NCBI GenBank assembly: GCA_936450465.1
Contig: OW388300.1
Coordinates: 16,443,266-16,507,265, forward strand
Direction: 5' to 3'
DNA length: 64,000 nt
From: Gibbula magus
Taxonomy: Eukaryota; Mollusca; Gastropoda; Trochida; Trochidae
Positions 35,083 through 43,889 of the stretch are shown here, piece by piece. The notes beneath the pieces are model-generated. The model had not been told where the DNA came from, did no database searches, and was given only the letters and a program-made list of their open reading frames with translations. The position numbers were made by a program, and so were the translations under genes. Within the stretch, counting starts at the first letter, position 1. Each line of letters begins with the position of its first letter.

Positions 35083-36599
35083 ATTCAATTCAATTCTTTA
35101 TTCTCTGTATATCCACCGACGGTGGTACAAGAGCACATATATAATATATAACAATGAATTAGATACAATATGTGAAGGTCAGTTTACATAATTCTTTTCA
35201 TTTTAGCATTTACAATAGCGATAAATTTGGATACTCCTTTTAGTACTGAGAGTTTTTTTGTACATAGTAATGATTTCATTTTATGTATATTTGGAAAGGT
35301 ACATAAATATTCTGGTATATACATGGTTCTTACATTGGTAAAAGCTGAACATTTAAATAAATAGTGGAACTCGTCTGCTATTGATGGGGAGTTACAGAGA
35401 GGGCAATTTCTGTTTTCGCGTGTGATGCCTTTCCAGCGGCCAGTTTCAACTGGTAAATAATGGTTACTTGTTCTGAATAGCAATATAGGGTAGGCTATAG
35501 ATTTAGATAATAAAAGGTATGGTTCAAAAGATATTGAGTGTTTAAAAAACTTATAATAGTATCCTTTAGAGCTGCTGGAGACATCGCATTGCCATCTCTG
35601 TATGAATTGATCTTTTAATACTCGCTCTACTAATGTTACAATATAGTTAATTGAGTAACACATGGGGTTATAAAATAAATTTGTCAGTCCACAATGATTA
35701 AAAAGCGTTTTGATAAAACAGAACCAGGGATTACAAACATTAAGGGAATCATTATATTTCAAAAGTCTAAATAGGTTTGATGAGTATTTCGTTGTGATAT
35801 CAGTTGTTTCTAGTTTATACCAAAATTTTATCATTTTTAGGGCTACATCAATTTTCAGGGGGAATCTTCCGAGCTCACCATAAACCATGAAGTTGGGTGT
35901 TGATGGTCGTAAACCTGCTGCTAACTTCAAAAATTTTAAATGAACTTTTTCAATAATGTCTAGGTTTTCATACCCCCATACTTCAGAGCCGTATGTTAAA
36001 ATTGGGAGAATCATCACATCAAAAGCTTTAAGAAGAGAGTCTAAAGGTAAATAAACATTACGTGATCTCTTAAGAAGAGCAAACATAGCCTTTGTTGCGC
36101 TCGTTACAAGGGTTTTCATTGCAATAATCATTCTTCTATTCCTATGAAAATTTATTCCAAGATAAGTGTAACAGTCTGAGATTTCAATAGATTGATCTCC
36201 AAAGTGGAAGGATAATTTGGATTTGGCTGCTACACCCCCTCCAAATATTACAATCTTAGTTTTAGAGATATTTACATCCAATTTCCATTGTTCACAATAC
36301 TGACGAAAGCTATCTAATGAAGATTGAAGTTTAAGGGGAGTTTCTCCCAGAAGGACAGTATCGTCAGCATATAAAAGTATGAATAGCTTAATACATATAT
36401 CAATATAATCAGCATTACTGCTGTCGATTGTCACACCCTCACACCCTTGCTGACTCAAAAAATCTTCTAGATCATTAAGGAAAATCGAGAATAAGAGAGG
36501 GGAAAGATTTTCTCCTTGGCGAACACCACGGTAACTAAAGAAATATTCAGAGTGAATATTATCTACCTTGACGCACGACTTTATATTGCTATACATATT
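35083..36599 (-). mobile_element. LINE-B2, nested inside LINE-B1
   Basis: A 1.5-kb minus-strand element inserted into B1. CCA at 35,080-35,082 and 36,600-36,602 may be a minimal target duplication. The 3' end holds a perfect stem CCACCG/CGGTGG around one base, a polyadenylation-like AATAAAG and a GAATT repeat tail (plus-strand 35,083-35,096). The 5' end is truncated in the RT domain. Confidence 0.82.
35184..36596 (-). CDS. LINE-B2 reverse transcriptase, truncated
   Basis: This is an uninterrupted 470-codon frame. It begins MYSNIKSCVKV and shows YRGVRQGENLSPLLF (~22-36), catalytic LLYADDTVLL (~74-83), NISKTKIVIFGG, YLGINFHRN, ILPILTYGSEVWGYEN, TPNFMVYGELGRFP, SSSKGYYYKFFKHSISFEPY, FRTSNHYLPVETGRWKG and a terminal Cys/His cluster, CPLCNSPSIADEFHYLFKC. 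It lacks the N-terminal endonuclease and the first RT motifs, including the first catalytic aspartate, so it cannot be functional alone. The preserved frame suggests a fairly recent insertion. The initiating methionine is internal to the ancestral protein. Confidence 0.85.
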   Translation of the reverse strand: MYSNIKSCVKVDNIHSEYFFSYRGVRQGENLSPLLFSIFLNDLEDFLSQQGCEGVTIDSSNADYIDICIKLFILLYADDTVLLGETPLKLQSSLDSFRQYCEQWKLDVNISKTKIVIFGGGVAAKSKLSFHFGDQSIEISDCYTYLGINFHRNRRMIIAMKTLVTSATKAMFALLKRSRNVYLPLDSLLKAFDVMILPILTYGSEVWGYENLDIIEKVHLKFLKLAAGLRPSTPNFMVYGELGRFPLKIDVALKMIKFWYKLETTDITTKYSSNLFRLLKYNDSLNVCNPWFCFIKTLFNHCGLTNLFYNPMCYSINYIVTLVERVLKDQFIQRWQCDVSSSSKGYYYKFFKHSISFEPYLLLSKSIAYPILLFRTSNHYLPVETGRWKGITRENRNCPLCNSPSIADEFHYLFKCSAFTNVRTMYIPEYLCTFPNIHKMKSLLCTKKLSVLKGVSKFIAIVNAKMKRIM

Positions 36600-36735
36600 C
36601 CAGTGAAAAGAACACCAAGATACAGATATTCATTTGCAATGTCAATAGATGTACCATTAAACATAAAGTTGTATTTCTTTTTACAATATCCTTTTGAAAC
36701 GTCGCTATTGTTAATAAAGAAGTTGATCATATGAA

Positions 36736-37192
36736 CATATGACTTGATACAACTGGACATAATAACTAGCATACTTTATTTAGTCTGATGTTTTTAGCAA
36801 CACCAATAAGTTTCCATCCGGCTTCACTTCAAAACAATCTTTGATTTGCGGGTTGCATGTTTAGTGTTCATATGGCCGTCTAAAACAAGCTTGAAACCAC
36901 CTTTGTTGGTTGAAATGACTTCCATTATGAATTGTTAAATACTGTACTTCATTTTTGGAGACACATTTATACACATTTTTTATTTGATTTGATCGTCTCA
37001 ATATCTCATTGTAAATGTATAAGTCAATCTGTTGGAATCATATTCCAGTAAACTACTGGGATGTCTGCACTCTGTTAAAATCACATTTCAATAATTGGCA
37101 AACACTTTAATTCTTAGGATATACCCACTCTGCTAAAATCATATTCCAATTGGTAAATACCTAAATGCCCACTCCACTCAAACACATTTCAA
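36736..37192. other. Non-coding stretch with diverged 60-bp repeats
   Basis: AT-rich DNA with phrases such as CTGCTAAAATCATATTCCA, TTGGCAAACAC and GGATATACCCACTC recurring at about 37,035-37,215 at roughly 60-bp spacing. This is a small, decayed tandem array. No gene is seen. Confidence 0.4.
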
Positions 37193-37622
37193 TTGGCCAA
37201 CACTATAAAGCCTGGGGTATACCCCTCTGCTGAGATCACATGTCAATGTGTTAACACTGCATGCTACATCCTGGGACATATTAATATCAATATAAAAAAT
37301 AATAAACATAATAATATTATTAATTTTAATGAGATGAATGATGTGGAAAAATGTTCGGTGCTCCTCCAAGAAAAGCGTTTATCTTTGTTATGTGCCAAAA
37401 CCTGTAGTAATATTTTAAAAAGACGTAAGCGTATCTTATATCATTAGTGTAAGTTGTACTTTTATCTGTATGTTAATGTATTTTATAGTCTCTCATAACT
37501 CCAAAAGGAGTGGTTTGTGTATATTTTATGATGTGTTTTATCAAATATATTTTTATGTCATATTTTACTGTATACACAAAGTGAGACTTAAATAAACTTT
37601 ATGTCTGTCTGTCTGTCTGTCT
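37193..37622 (+). mobile_element. LINE-D 3' fragment with (TGTC)n tail
   Basis: The ORF to 37,447 ends in a basic C-terminus (EKCSVLLQEKRLSLLCAKTC...ILKRRKR) that resembles LINE protein ends. Downstream are TCTCATA, a stem ACTCC-AAAA-GGAGT (37,498-37,511), AGTGAGACTTAAATAAACTT and a TGTC tail (37,602-37,622). The same TCTCATA-plus-hairpin layout recurs at 39.74 and 39.95 kb. Confidence 0.5.
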
Positions 37623-37919
37623 ATTGCTAAAATCACATTTAAATTGGCAAACAGTACTTGGCAACATTACTATTTACTAATCTAATATAAGTCATACTTT
37701 AATTTTGATGAAAATATATTTTTACTCTGTTTTAATACATATTTATACATATTTTCATATAATAGGGCGTTTTTTATCCACTAGCACTCGAGCGCACATA
37801 TGAAATTCATAACATACACTTACAGACACATACACAAGGACGGGGACTCACACACATACTTACATTCGTACCTACACTGATACACGTACAAATGTACTTA
37901 CGTAACATACCTACGTGAT

Positions 37920-37959
37920 ACCAGGGACCTTATATATATATATATATATTGTCCCTGGT
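37920..37959. repeat. Cruciform-prone hairpin with (TA)n core
   Basis: ACCAGGGAC (37,920-37,928) and GTCCCTGGT (37,951-37,959) are perfect inverted repeats enclosing about 20 bp of alternating TA. Nearly the whole 40 bp can fold back on itself. It lies immediately before a 23-bp tandem array. Confidence 0.8.
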
Positions 37960-38026
37960 GATACATACATGCATACATACGTGATACATACATGCATACA
38001 TACGTGATACACACATGCATACATAC
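37958..38026 (+). repeat. 23-bp tandem repeat, three units
   Basis: GTGATACATACATGCATACA plus TAC is repeated three times with a single change in unit 3 (ACACAC for ACATAC). It starts within the last bases of the TA hairpin. Confidence 0.85.
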
Positions 38027-38042
38027 ATATACATACCTAAAC

Positions 38043-38119
38043 ATGTACACTTATGTACACTTATGTACACTTATGTACACTTATGTACACTTATGTACAC
38101 TTATGTACACTTATGTACA
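38043..38119 (+). repeat. 10-bp minisatellite TTATGTACAC
   Basis: About seven and a half exact units. The alternating CA/TG-rich sequence around it (37,800-38,170) contains other ACATAC tracts. ORFs over it (38,015-38,218 and overlapping) are repeat artefacts. Confidence 0.9.
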
Positions 38120-39228
38120 TACATGCATATACATGCGAAGACATGTACACACATACACACGCACACCCAGACCCACAGGCACGTGCATTGCAAGTTTTCA
38201 CGGCATGTTAGAAATTAAGTTAATTGAATCTAAACCCGCCTGTGCAGTATCAAAACAAACGCAAAACTTTAATGAAGCTATGAAATCAATGTCAAAATTT
38301 AGTTCCTGATACGTCAAACAAAGTAATCAATATGCTAATAAAAAGAATTTGACGTGACTGAAAAATTAATAAGATTTTTGCAGAAAACGCAGTCTCAAAA
38401 GTTAGGTTGACGGACTATATATCATTACATTACACACACGTCCTTCCATTGGAAATATGAGAGATCACACTATATATTAATATTAATACAATTTACATTA
38501 GAATACTAATGGAAATCTTCTGCCGGTAAAAAAGCATCAACATAAATTACATTTACAAAATATTCAGGTTCTCTGGAGTATAAAAGAGCTCTGTCATAGC
38601 TTCATAGTCACAGAGTTATAAATTGCATAATCAAGGCTTTGATTTCACTCGTAAAGCGGTATCGAACGGGCGGATGTTGTCTGAATGTTGAGTAGTGATG
38701 GGCTGGGTAAATAACAGGATGTTTATTCATGGTTCAGTGCACATAAATACAAACTCGAAGGTATCCTATGTGGCGATTTAGCGCCATTGAAGGCGGCCAT
38801 TGGATTGATGAGAGCGTTTACCTTTGTGATTTTTAAAGATGAAAGTCCGTTTTTATTGGTGAGACTTGTAATAAAATATATGTCTGTCTGTCTATCCGTT
38901 TTTATTACAACCAGTCCCATTGTTGCAAAATAATTTCACAGATAGATATGTACACATATAAACTACATTTACATTTATATCTGTATATGTTAGGCGACAA
39001 GTAAATATTTCTTTAAAAAAATTGTTATACTAAGATTAGCCAAATTCTTCTATACGACTCTGAGATTTTAGGACGCCTTGATATAATATTTATGGAAATT
39101 AATAGGTGATGCATATCCCTCCTTTTGTCATCTTTCACCGGTAGAACAGTTGATCTTCTTAATAAATAGCGAATTTGTTATTCCCCTCTCTGAACTACTT
39201 TTTTCAATGTTTAGGCGTCGTAGTGAAT
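38120..39228. other. Non-coding stretch with a small LINE-type tail
   Basis: Near 38,858-38,895 GTGAGACTTGTAATAAAATA is followed by a TGTC repeat, resembling the 3' end at 37.6 kb. From about 39,000 the sequence seems to be the 3' region of an old LINE into which the 39.3-kb fragment inserted. No gene is seen. Confidence 0.4.
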
Positions 39229-39531
39229 GTATCCCACTCTAAATCGTTTTATCATTTTATCTAGTTTGTCTTATATTTTAACATCTATTTTAAACTTTTA
39301 TGGTATAAACAGGTGTATCTTATGGTGAAAAGAAGAATTTCACTTTTATAGTTGTATTACTTTAATATAAATATTTTAGCATGTATTTTTATTTATATGT
39401 AAAATACTCTGTACTTTTATATCATACATCATAGTATGTCTAAATATGTGAATGTATGTATGTATGTGTGTACGTATGTTTGTTTTGTTTTTGTTTTTGT
39501 TTTATTGATGTACTTCCTGTGTGTGTGCGTG

Positions 39532-39565
<34 letters not shown>

Positions 39566-39940
39566 CGCGCGCGCGTGAGTACCTGATACCGTTTGATGTG
39601 TGATAGGTAAATTTAGCTGTATGTCTGTTTGTGTGCGTGTGCTTGAATGATATGTAATTCATTGTGGAATGTATGTAATTATCTGTTTTAGATTATTCCT
39701 TGATTTAATGCTATTAATGTGATATGAAATGATTTTAGTGTCTCATAGGCCATATGGCCGGGTGATTTTTAATACTTTATGTATATTTGTATTGCATTAT
39801 ATTGTAAAAGTACGTGACACTTAAATAAACATTTTCTCTCTCTCTCTCTCTCTCTCTGTATCCAACTCTAAATCGTTTTATCATTTTATCTAGTTTGTCT
39901 TATATTTTAACATCTATTTTAAACTTTTATGGTATAAACA
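39229..39940 (+). mobile_element. LINE-D 3' fragment flanked by 83-bp direct repeats
   Basis: Positions 39,229-39,311 and 39,858-39,940 are identical except for one base (GTATCCCAC versus GTATCCAAC). Between them is a fragment ending in TCTCATA, the palindrome GGCCATATGGCC (39,748-39,759), GTGACACTTAAATAAAC and a CT repeat (39,834-39,857) that abuts the second direct repeat. This is the layout expected if the direct repeats are a long target-site duplication. It also contains a GT/GC microsatellite at 39,519-39,577. The sequence after the second repeat, TCTCATAGGCCGTTCGATCG then a CTT tail, is the end of a related, older LINE that served as target. Confidence 0.65.
39519..39577 (+). repeat. 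(GT)n/(GC)n microsatellite
   Basis: Alternating GT dinucleotides with a few interruptions pass into GCGCGCGCG. Alternating purine-pyrimidine sequence of this kind can adopt Z-DNA. Confidence 0.9.
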
Positions 39941-40419
39941 TGTCCATTTGTGTCTCATAGGCCGTTCGATCGGATGCTGTTTATTAAAACGTCTTCTTCT
40001 TCTATAATAGAAAATATACAATTATGCAATGTTAAATTGTGTCTCGGTGTAAAAGTTATTATTTCAAATATACAACTGTAATGGTCTATGGTGAATGTAC
40101 ATAGAATCAAAAACGAAAGTAATAAAACAATGGTTGTAAAAGCTAAATATGCCATCCAATAGATTGCCCAAAATGGGTTATGATATGATGATCTTATATG
40201 ATAATTTCCAATGTTATTGTGTTACAGAAGTTAAAATTTGTTATTATCAGCTGGTTTCGATAATACGAATGCAACAGCGTTTAGTCCCTCATTCCAAATT
40301 CTTCATATCCTTTAATCAAAGGCTACAATATGTATATTTGCAAGATTGGCTAAACCACTTTTCTGTAGTTAATAAATGCTTTTGTTTTATTACAGATCTA
40401 TTTTAACTATTTTACTACA
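39941..40419. other. Old LINE end and non-coding DNA
   Basis: TCTCATAGGCCGTTCGATCG followed by a TTATTAAAACG and CTT repeat (to about 40,002) is the 3' end of the target LINE. Beyond that a plus-strand ORF (40,149-40,406) is not recognisable; it may belong to the degraded LINE-B relative that follows. Confidence 0.4.
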
Positions 40420-40745
40420 ATTTATTTAAATGAAATCAGGTTATCCCCGTTAAATGTTTGGAAATATACAATCTCCCTTACAAAATTATATGACTTATAT
40501 GAAGACGTGGAATCCCGTGGAGTTCCGAACTGGGGCTATCAATATGTATATTGTCTAGCAGTGGAATCTCGGAATTATGTATAAAGCAGGAATCATCAAT
40601 AGATTATTTACCAGTTATTAGACAAATAATTCATGACCAGGCTACCAAGTTTACTTTAGTCAATTATCTTCTTCATCTAAATGTGTAATATATAAACATG
40701 TTATTAATCAATGTTGTCTGAAATATTTCGTGTAAAAAAATTCTA
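40420..40745 (+). pseudogene. Degraded LINE-B RT C-terminal fragment
   Basis: Across shifting plus-strand frames one can read VWKYTISLTKLYDL, WGYQYVYCL, SIDYLPVIRQIIHDQ and SSSSKCVIYKHVINQ. The last two align with YSINYIVTLVERVLKDQ and SSSSKGYYYKFFKHS of LINE-B2 in the same order. Stops and frameshifts separate them. A LINE-A tail in the opposite orientation interrupts or follows it at 40,755. Confidence 0.5.
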
Positions 40746-40754
40746 ATACCACAT

Positions 40755-40860
40755 GGTTTAAACATATCTATTTCATAAAATCAAATATACATGAATTGGA
40801 TTGGTCCACAAGCTCAACTGAACTTATATATGAAAGACAAAGACAATTTACAAACATCGT
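40755..40860 (-). mobile_element. LINE-A-type 3' tail
   Basis: The minus strand reads TTGAGCTTGTGGACCAATCC, AATTCATGTATATTTGATTT, then GAAATAGATATGTTTAAACC, ending at 40,755. It is close to the tail at 33.5 kb. Confidence 0.65.
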
Positions 40861-40899
40861 ATGGAAAATAAGGCATATATTAGCGTTGACTTCTTTCAT

Positions 40900-42158
40900 G
40901 CATAACTTCATCATGACTTTTAGCTTGTTTACCAATCCAGGCTAGCTCATTAAGAACTATTTTACATTCTAATGTGGTTTAAATAATATTTATTCATGTA
41001 CTCAGGTACAGGGAGATAAACGAACAGGGTTTCTCTATTTAAATGTTTCTCCCCAAAATTAGCAATAAAACAGGACAATTACACCATAAATGTCATCAAT
41101 ATTTACATTGATGTAGAAAAACACAGCATATTTGTTTATAGATATTCATGAGAAGCGTTTGCTAAGAGAAACTTATGAACAGACTGGATTATGTATGCAT
41201 TAACATGATTTGACAGTGTTTTGTTACCAAATAGCACTGTATTCGGGTCGTAACCATTAACATAAAAGAAGCTTATATTGCGGATATGTGTATAATTTGC
41301 ACACATGAATATATAATAATGTGCATCTTCATACGCATGGCCTCAGAAACATCGTGAATCATCATCAATAAATCTATCGAATTTATGACCATTTAAGTTG
41401 CTCCATCCCAATCGGATGCGACAATGCAGTAGTTTGTCATTTCTAAATCCATCATTTTGAACAAGTTCGTGAACGTTGCTTTTGTTGTCATTTAATTTTT
41501 TCTAAACATTGCTTACGATTCGGATTCCTTTATATTGTCATCAAGATATTCCATTCCATCACGGCGGACGGTAGGAGTGATCTTTTATATAGTTCCGTAC
41601 AGCAACTAGGAACCTGTATAGCATCACCATTTTTTAATTCATAAAGTGATTGATTATTTGATTATCATTGGAGGAATCAGCTCCGACAGATAATTAGGCA
41701 TCATATTCGCGTTCATTGTATAGAACAAACACATTTTATGTTTATATCGTCTAATCGCTAGTGAAGAGGAGCCAGTTTCATATAACTTTTTGTGAGTTGT
41801 ACATTTTACCTTTGTTTTTACGCAAACATTCTAATGCATTTATTCCATCAACCACCCGATGTCACAAACTCTTGAATATACCTGTACCATTCTCCATGCC
41901 TTATGTATTCCAAGTATCTGTATACACAACGGAAATAAAGAAATTGAATTAAAATATCAGAGAGGACAAACAGTGACTTTTGAGATACATATATATTGGA
42001 CTTGCTGGTTCCAAAAAGCTTTAAATATTCAATCAAGACGAAGAAGAGGCAGAAATATATGTTATTTACGTGTCACTTGCTGCATTGAACAATTAAACTC
42101 AGAGGATATAGAATCACAATAATCCATTTCTTGAATGAAATAAATGTGTTTAAATCAT
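40900..42158 (+). mobile_element. LINE-A-type tail split by another LINE-A
   Basis: TTTTAGCTTGTTTACCAATCC ends near 40,938, and the expected continuation AATCCATTTCTTGAATGAAA and TAAATGTGTTTAAAT appears at 42,121-42,158. AATCC is present on both sides and may be the target duplication of the minus-strand LINE lying between. Confidence 0.45.
40976..42035 (-). pseudogene. Degraded LINE-A RT fragment
   Basis: Minus-strand frames give, in order, THKKLYETGSSSLAIRRYKH, CLFYTMNANMMPNYLSELIP, FKRS-like WNIL, RIRLGWSNLNGHKFDRF and GHAYEDAHYYIFMCANYTHI, then GYDPNTVLFGN. These align with SHNKLYDETKVLPLSERRHQ, SLFYKMVNNLTPTYLSDLVP, RLRLQCSDLNSHKFQRH and GHFYEDPEHFFFICKNFTTL of the 18.5-kb LINE-A. Several frameshifts and a stop (TGA in place of the second Cys of the Cys cluster) show it is dead. 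The 3' end is GAATAAATATTATTTAAACC at 40,976. Confidence 0.72.
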
Positions 42159-42947
42159 AATAATAAAAAACAGCAACTGGCCATGAGGCGTATGAGACAC
42201 GATATCACTTTAATAATATCATCAACACTTATACACAAGAAAACTAGAATGCATACACACGCGCACGCACACACACACGTACTAACGCTCATACGCATTC
42301 TTACACATCCTTTTATTTCAGAAAAATCTGATATACATTTAAAAGAAAACTACAGCTATTGATGATAACTGTGATATTATATAAGACTATTCTGCCGATA
42401 TATTTCGGCGCCTAAACATAGTATATAAAAGAGCGGCAAGGGGCTTTACAGACTTACTAGCATCAAAACATAATACCATTTTCTGTACTGGTGACAGTGA
42501 TTGGTATGTAGGGTGAGCAATACTTATATCTGACCAAAGCTTGTATCTGAGATCCGAGGAATAAGTTATCTGTTCAACGATTGCTTTCATAATGGATTAA
42601 GGAGGATTACCTACGAGTAATAATTTCAAATTATCATTGAGTTGGTATAAACACATATGCTATTAACGCTTAGCGAGTTAATTCAGTTAAGCAAAAGTAA
42701 GTGATGTCATTTTAAAGTTGTGTCAATGGTAATTGTAAATCGTTAAGTGAGGAAGATTAAAATGATTGACATGCAAGGCGTTAAATGCATTTTAATTTTA
42801 ATGTTTTTGTATAATAAAAACTTACTTAACTAATGCATATTGAACGTATTCCGATCTGATACTGGTTGAGGTGTTTGTCACACAGACAAAATTTAGAATG
42901 ATAAACCATAACAGTTGTAACAAATTTGAATACTTACAGAGTGCAAA
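42159..42947. other. Non-coding stretch
   Basis: It contains a CA/GC dinucleotide patch at 42,253-42,279 and no recognised gene. It leads directly into the right-hand 11-bp array. Confidence 0.45.
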
Positions 42948-43187
42948 TTTCGCGAACAATTCGCGAACAATTCGCGAACAATTCGCGAACATTTCGCGAA
43001 CATTTCGCGAACATTTCGCGAACATTTCGCGAACATTTCGCGCACATTTCGCGAACATTTCGCGAACATTTCGCGAACATTTCGCGAACATTTCGCGAAC
43101 ATTTCGCGCACATTTCGCGAACATTTCGCGAACATTTCGCGAACATTTCGCGAACATTTCGCGCACATTTCGCGAACATTTCGCGAA
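42948..43187 (+). repeat. 11-bp minisatellite, about 22 units of TTTCGCGAACA
   Basis: It has the same unit and same plus-strand orientation as the array at 28,401-28,669. Units 2-4 are a private variant, ATTCGCGAACA, at the inner edge; TTTCGCGCACA variants occur further in. It ends TTCGCGAAATCC next to the right TIR. ORFs of 81-114 codons on both strands are artefacts of the repeat. Confidence 0.95.
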
Positions 43188-43194
43188 ATCCGGT

Positions 43195-43220
43195 GTACTT
43201 AATTCTGCACAGTAGTGTAT
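43195..43220 (-). repeat. Right terminal inverted repeat (26 bp)
   Basis: Exact reverse complement of 28,369-28,394; the plus strand ends TTAATTCTGCACAGTAGTGT plus AT. The host sequence resumes with TAAAAAAATATAACG and is collinear with copy 3 from about 57,125. Confidence 0.85.
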
Positions 43221-43889
43221 ATTAAAAAAATATAACGCAAGGTTTCTAAGTAGATTGACTGGAAGAGAGACGTGTTAGATACACTTCATAGAGCATACGT
43301 ATTAGTGCATTCCTCCGGGATCTACTGCTCGCTGTAAAGTACTCTTCCCTTCATTGCCCAGGGTCATTTCTATAATATGAGCCTCAGTGGAAATATTCAC
43401 GATGTCTAACCATTCAACCCATATTACTTAATATAGAAGAAGCTTGAGGCTTCCAAGACACCTTTGTGTATCAAGCTATACACCTATCATCACTGGTTTT
43501 ATGTGACGACCGGCACACAGACGATATAGATATATAGGAAAAATGCTAATAAGTCCTTACAGCTGAATTTGTACATACATTTTTTGTTCCGAAACCCTGA
43601 CTGTGTTACAAAAGTCAAATATCGATGTTATTAGACCAGTGTCTGTGTTATACATGTCATCAACATAAGATGACTTTGTAATGGTCAACATCATTATATT
43701 TGATAAACAGTCATTATTCATTAAAGAAAGACATGCCATGCATAGACGAACGAAGTGTTCTACTGATAAAAGCAATGTGAAAACATTTTGTGTTCATTGA
43801 AATTCATGTTTTCAAAGGCAAGAACAATAGCAAACTTTGATAATGTTTTAATATAAATTCCCATCTTTTTTATCGCTTGTTTATTTTAG

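Larger units (their letters stand above)
34045..36695 (-). mobile_element. LINE-B1, 5'-truncated and split by LINE-B2
   Basis: The element occupies the gap inside the Penelope-like right end, reads on the minus strand and ends in a (TTCTG)n tail (plus-strand AGAACAGAACAGAACAGAA, 34,045-34,063). Its 5' part, 36,602-36,695, encodes SKGYCKKKYNF...LYLGVLFTG. The continuation NGRFVKAIKRLTVQANKAM begins at about 35,079. The protein would be continuous if 35,083-36,599 were removed. No clear target duplication remains around B1 itself. Confidence 0.78.
33612..36735. mobile_element. Penelope-like terminal repeats, interrupted by LINEs
   Basis: The left end (33,612-33,645) is GATCAAATTCTTTATTAACA plus ATAGCGACGTTTCGG. 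The right end (36,696-36,730) is its reverse complement, starting GAAACGTCGCTATTGTTAAT. Inside the left end, read on the minus strand, are GATAACGGTATA, AAGGATC and TATACC leading into GAAACGTC. The plus strand at 34,019-34,044 has the same approach (CCCATCTATCAT then AAGGATCTATACC), now cut off from its GAAACGTCGC at 36,696. Removing 34,045-36,695 leaves an element of about 470 bp with outward-facing inverted ends. GAAACGTCGC at the end of a GGATCTATACC stem is, to my knowledge, typical of Penelope-like retroelements. No RT or GIY-YIG ORF is present. Confidence 0.55.
28369..43220 (+). mobile_element. 14.85-kb TIR-bounded segment with subterminal palindrome arrays
   Basis: Perfect 26-bp inverted repeats (28,369-28,394 and 43,195-43,220, beginning ATACACTACTGTGCAGAATT) delimit the segment. 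If TA is the target duplication, the element proper starts CACTACTG and ends CAGTAGTG. The host flanks left (ACATACATATTAAA) and right (ATATAACGCAAGG, TTCTAAGTAGATTGACTGG) are adjacent in the copy 2/3 junction at about 57,092-57,150, giving an empty site of nearly equal length. TTCGCGAA arrays lie just inside both TIRs. Inside there are only LINE, Penelope-like and simple-repeat sequences, with no transposase ORF. It may be one large non-autonomous DNA transposon, or a small MITE whose array was split by later insertions. The TA flank suggests Tc1/mariner, while CACTA start and subterminal repeats recall CACTA elements. Confidence 0.6.

Noticed and set aside
38041..38120. CRISPR array
   Set aside because: Units are contiguous 10-bp repeats without spacers, in an animal-type sequence.
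39429..39662. Minus-strand ORF rich in HTHTHK
   Set aside because: Translation of a GT microsatellite.
28369..43220. Maverick/Polinton or giant virus-like element
   Set aside because: The size would fit, but no integrase, protein-primed polymerase, capsid or ATPase ORF is visible, and the flank suggests TA rather than a 6-bp target duplication.
43557..43775. Minus-strand ORF resembling a frame in copy 1 (SLMNNDC...LITSI.DF.N.VRV)
   Set aside because: Similarity is present, but copies 1 and 3 contain stops or frameshifts in this frame, so it is better explained as a duplicated non-coding block.
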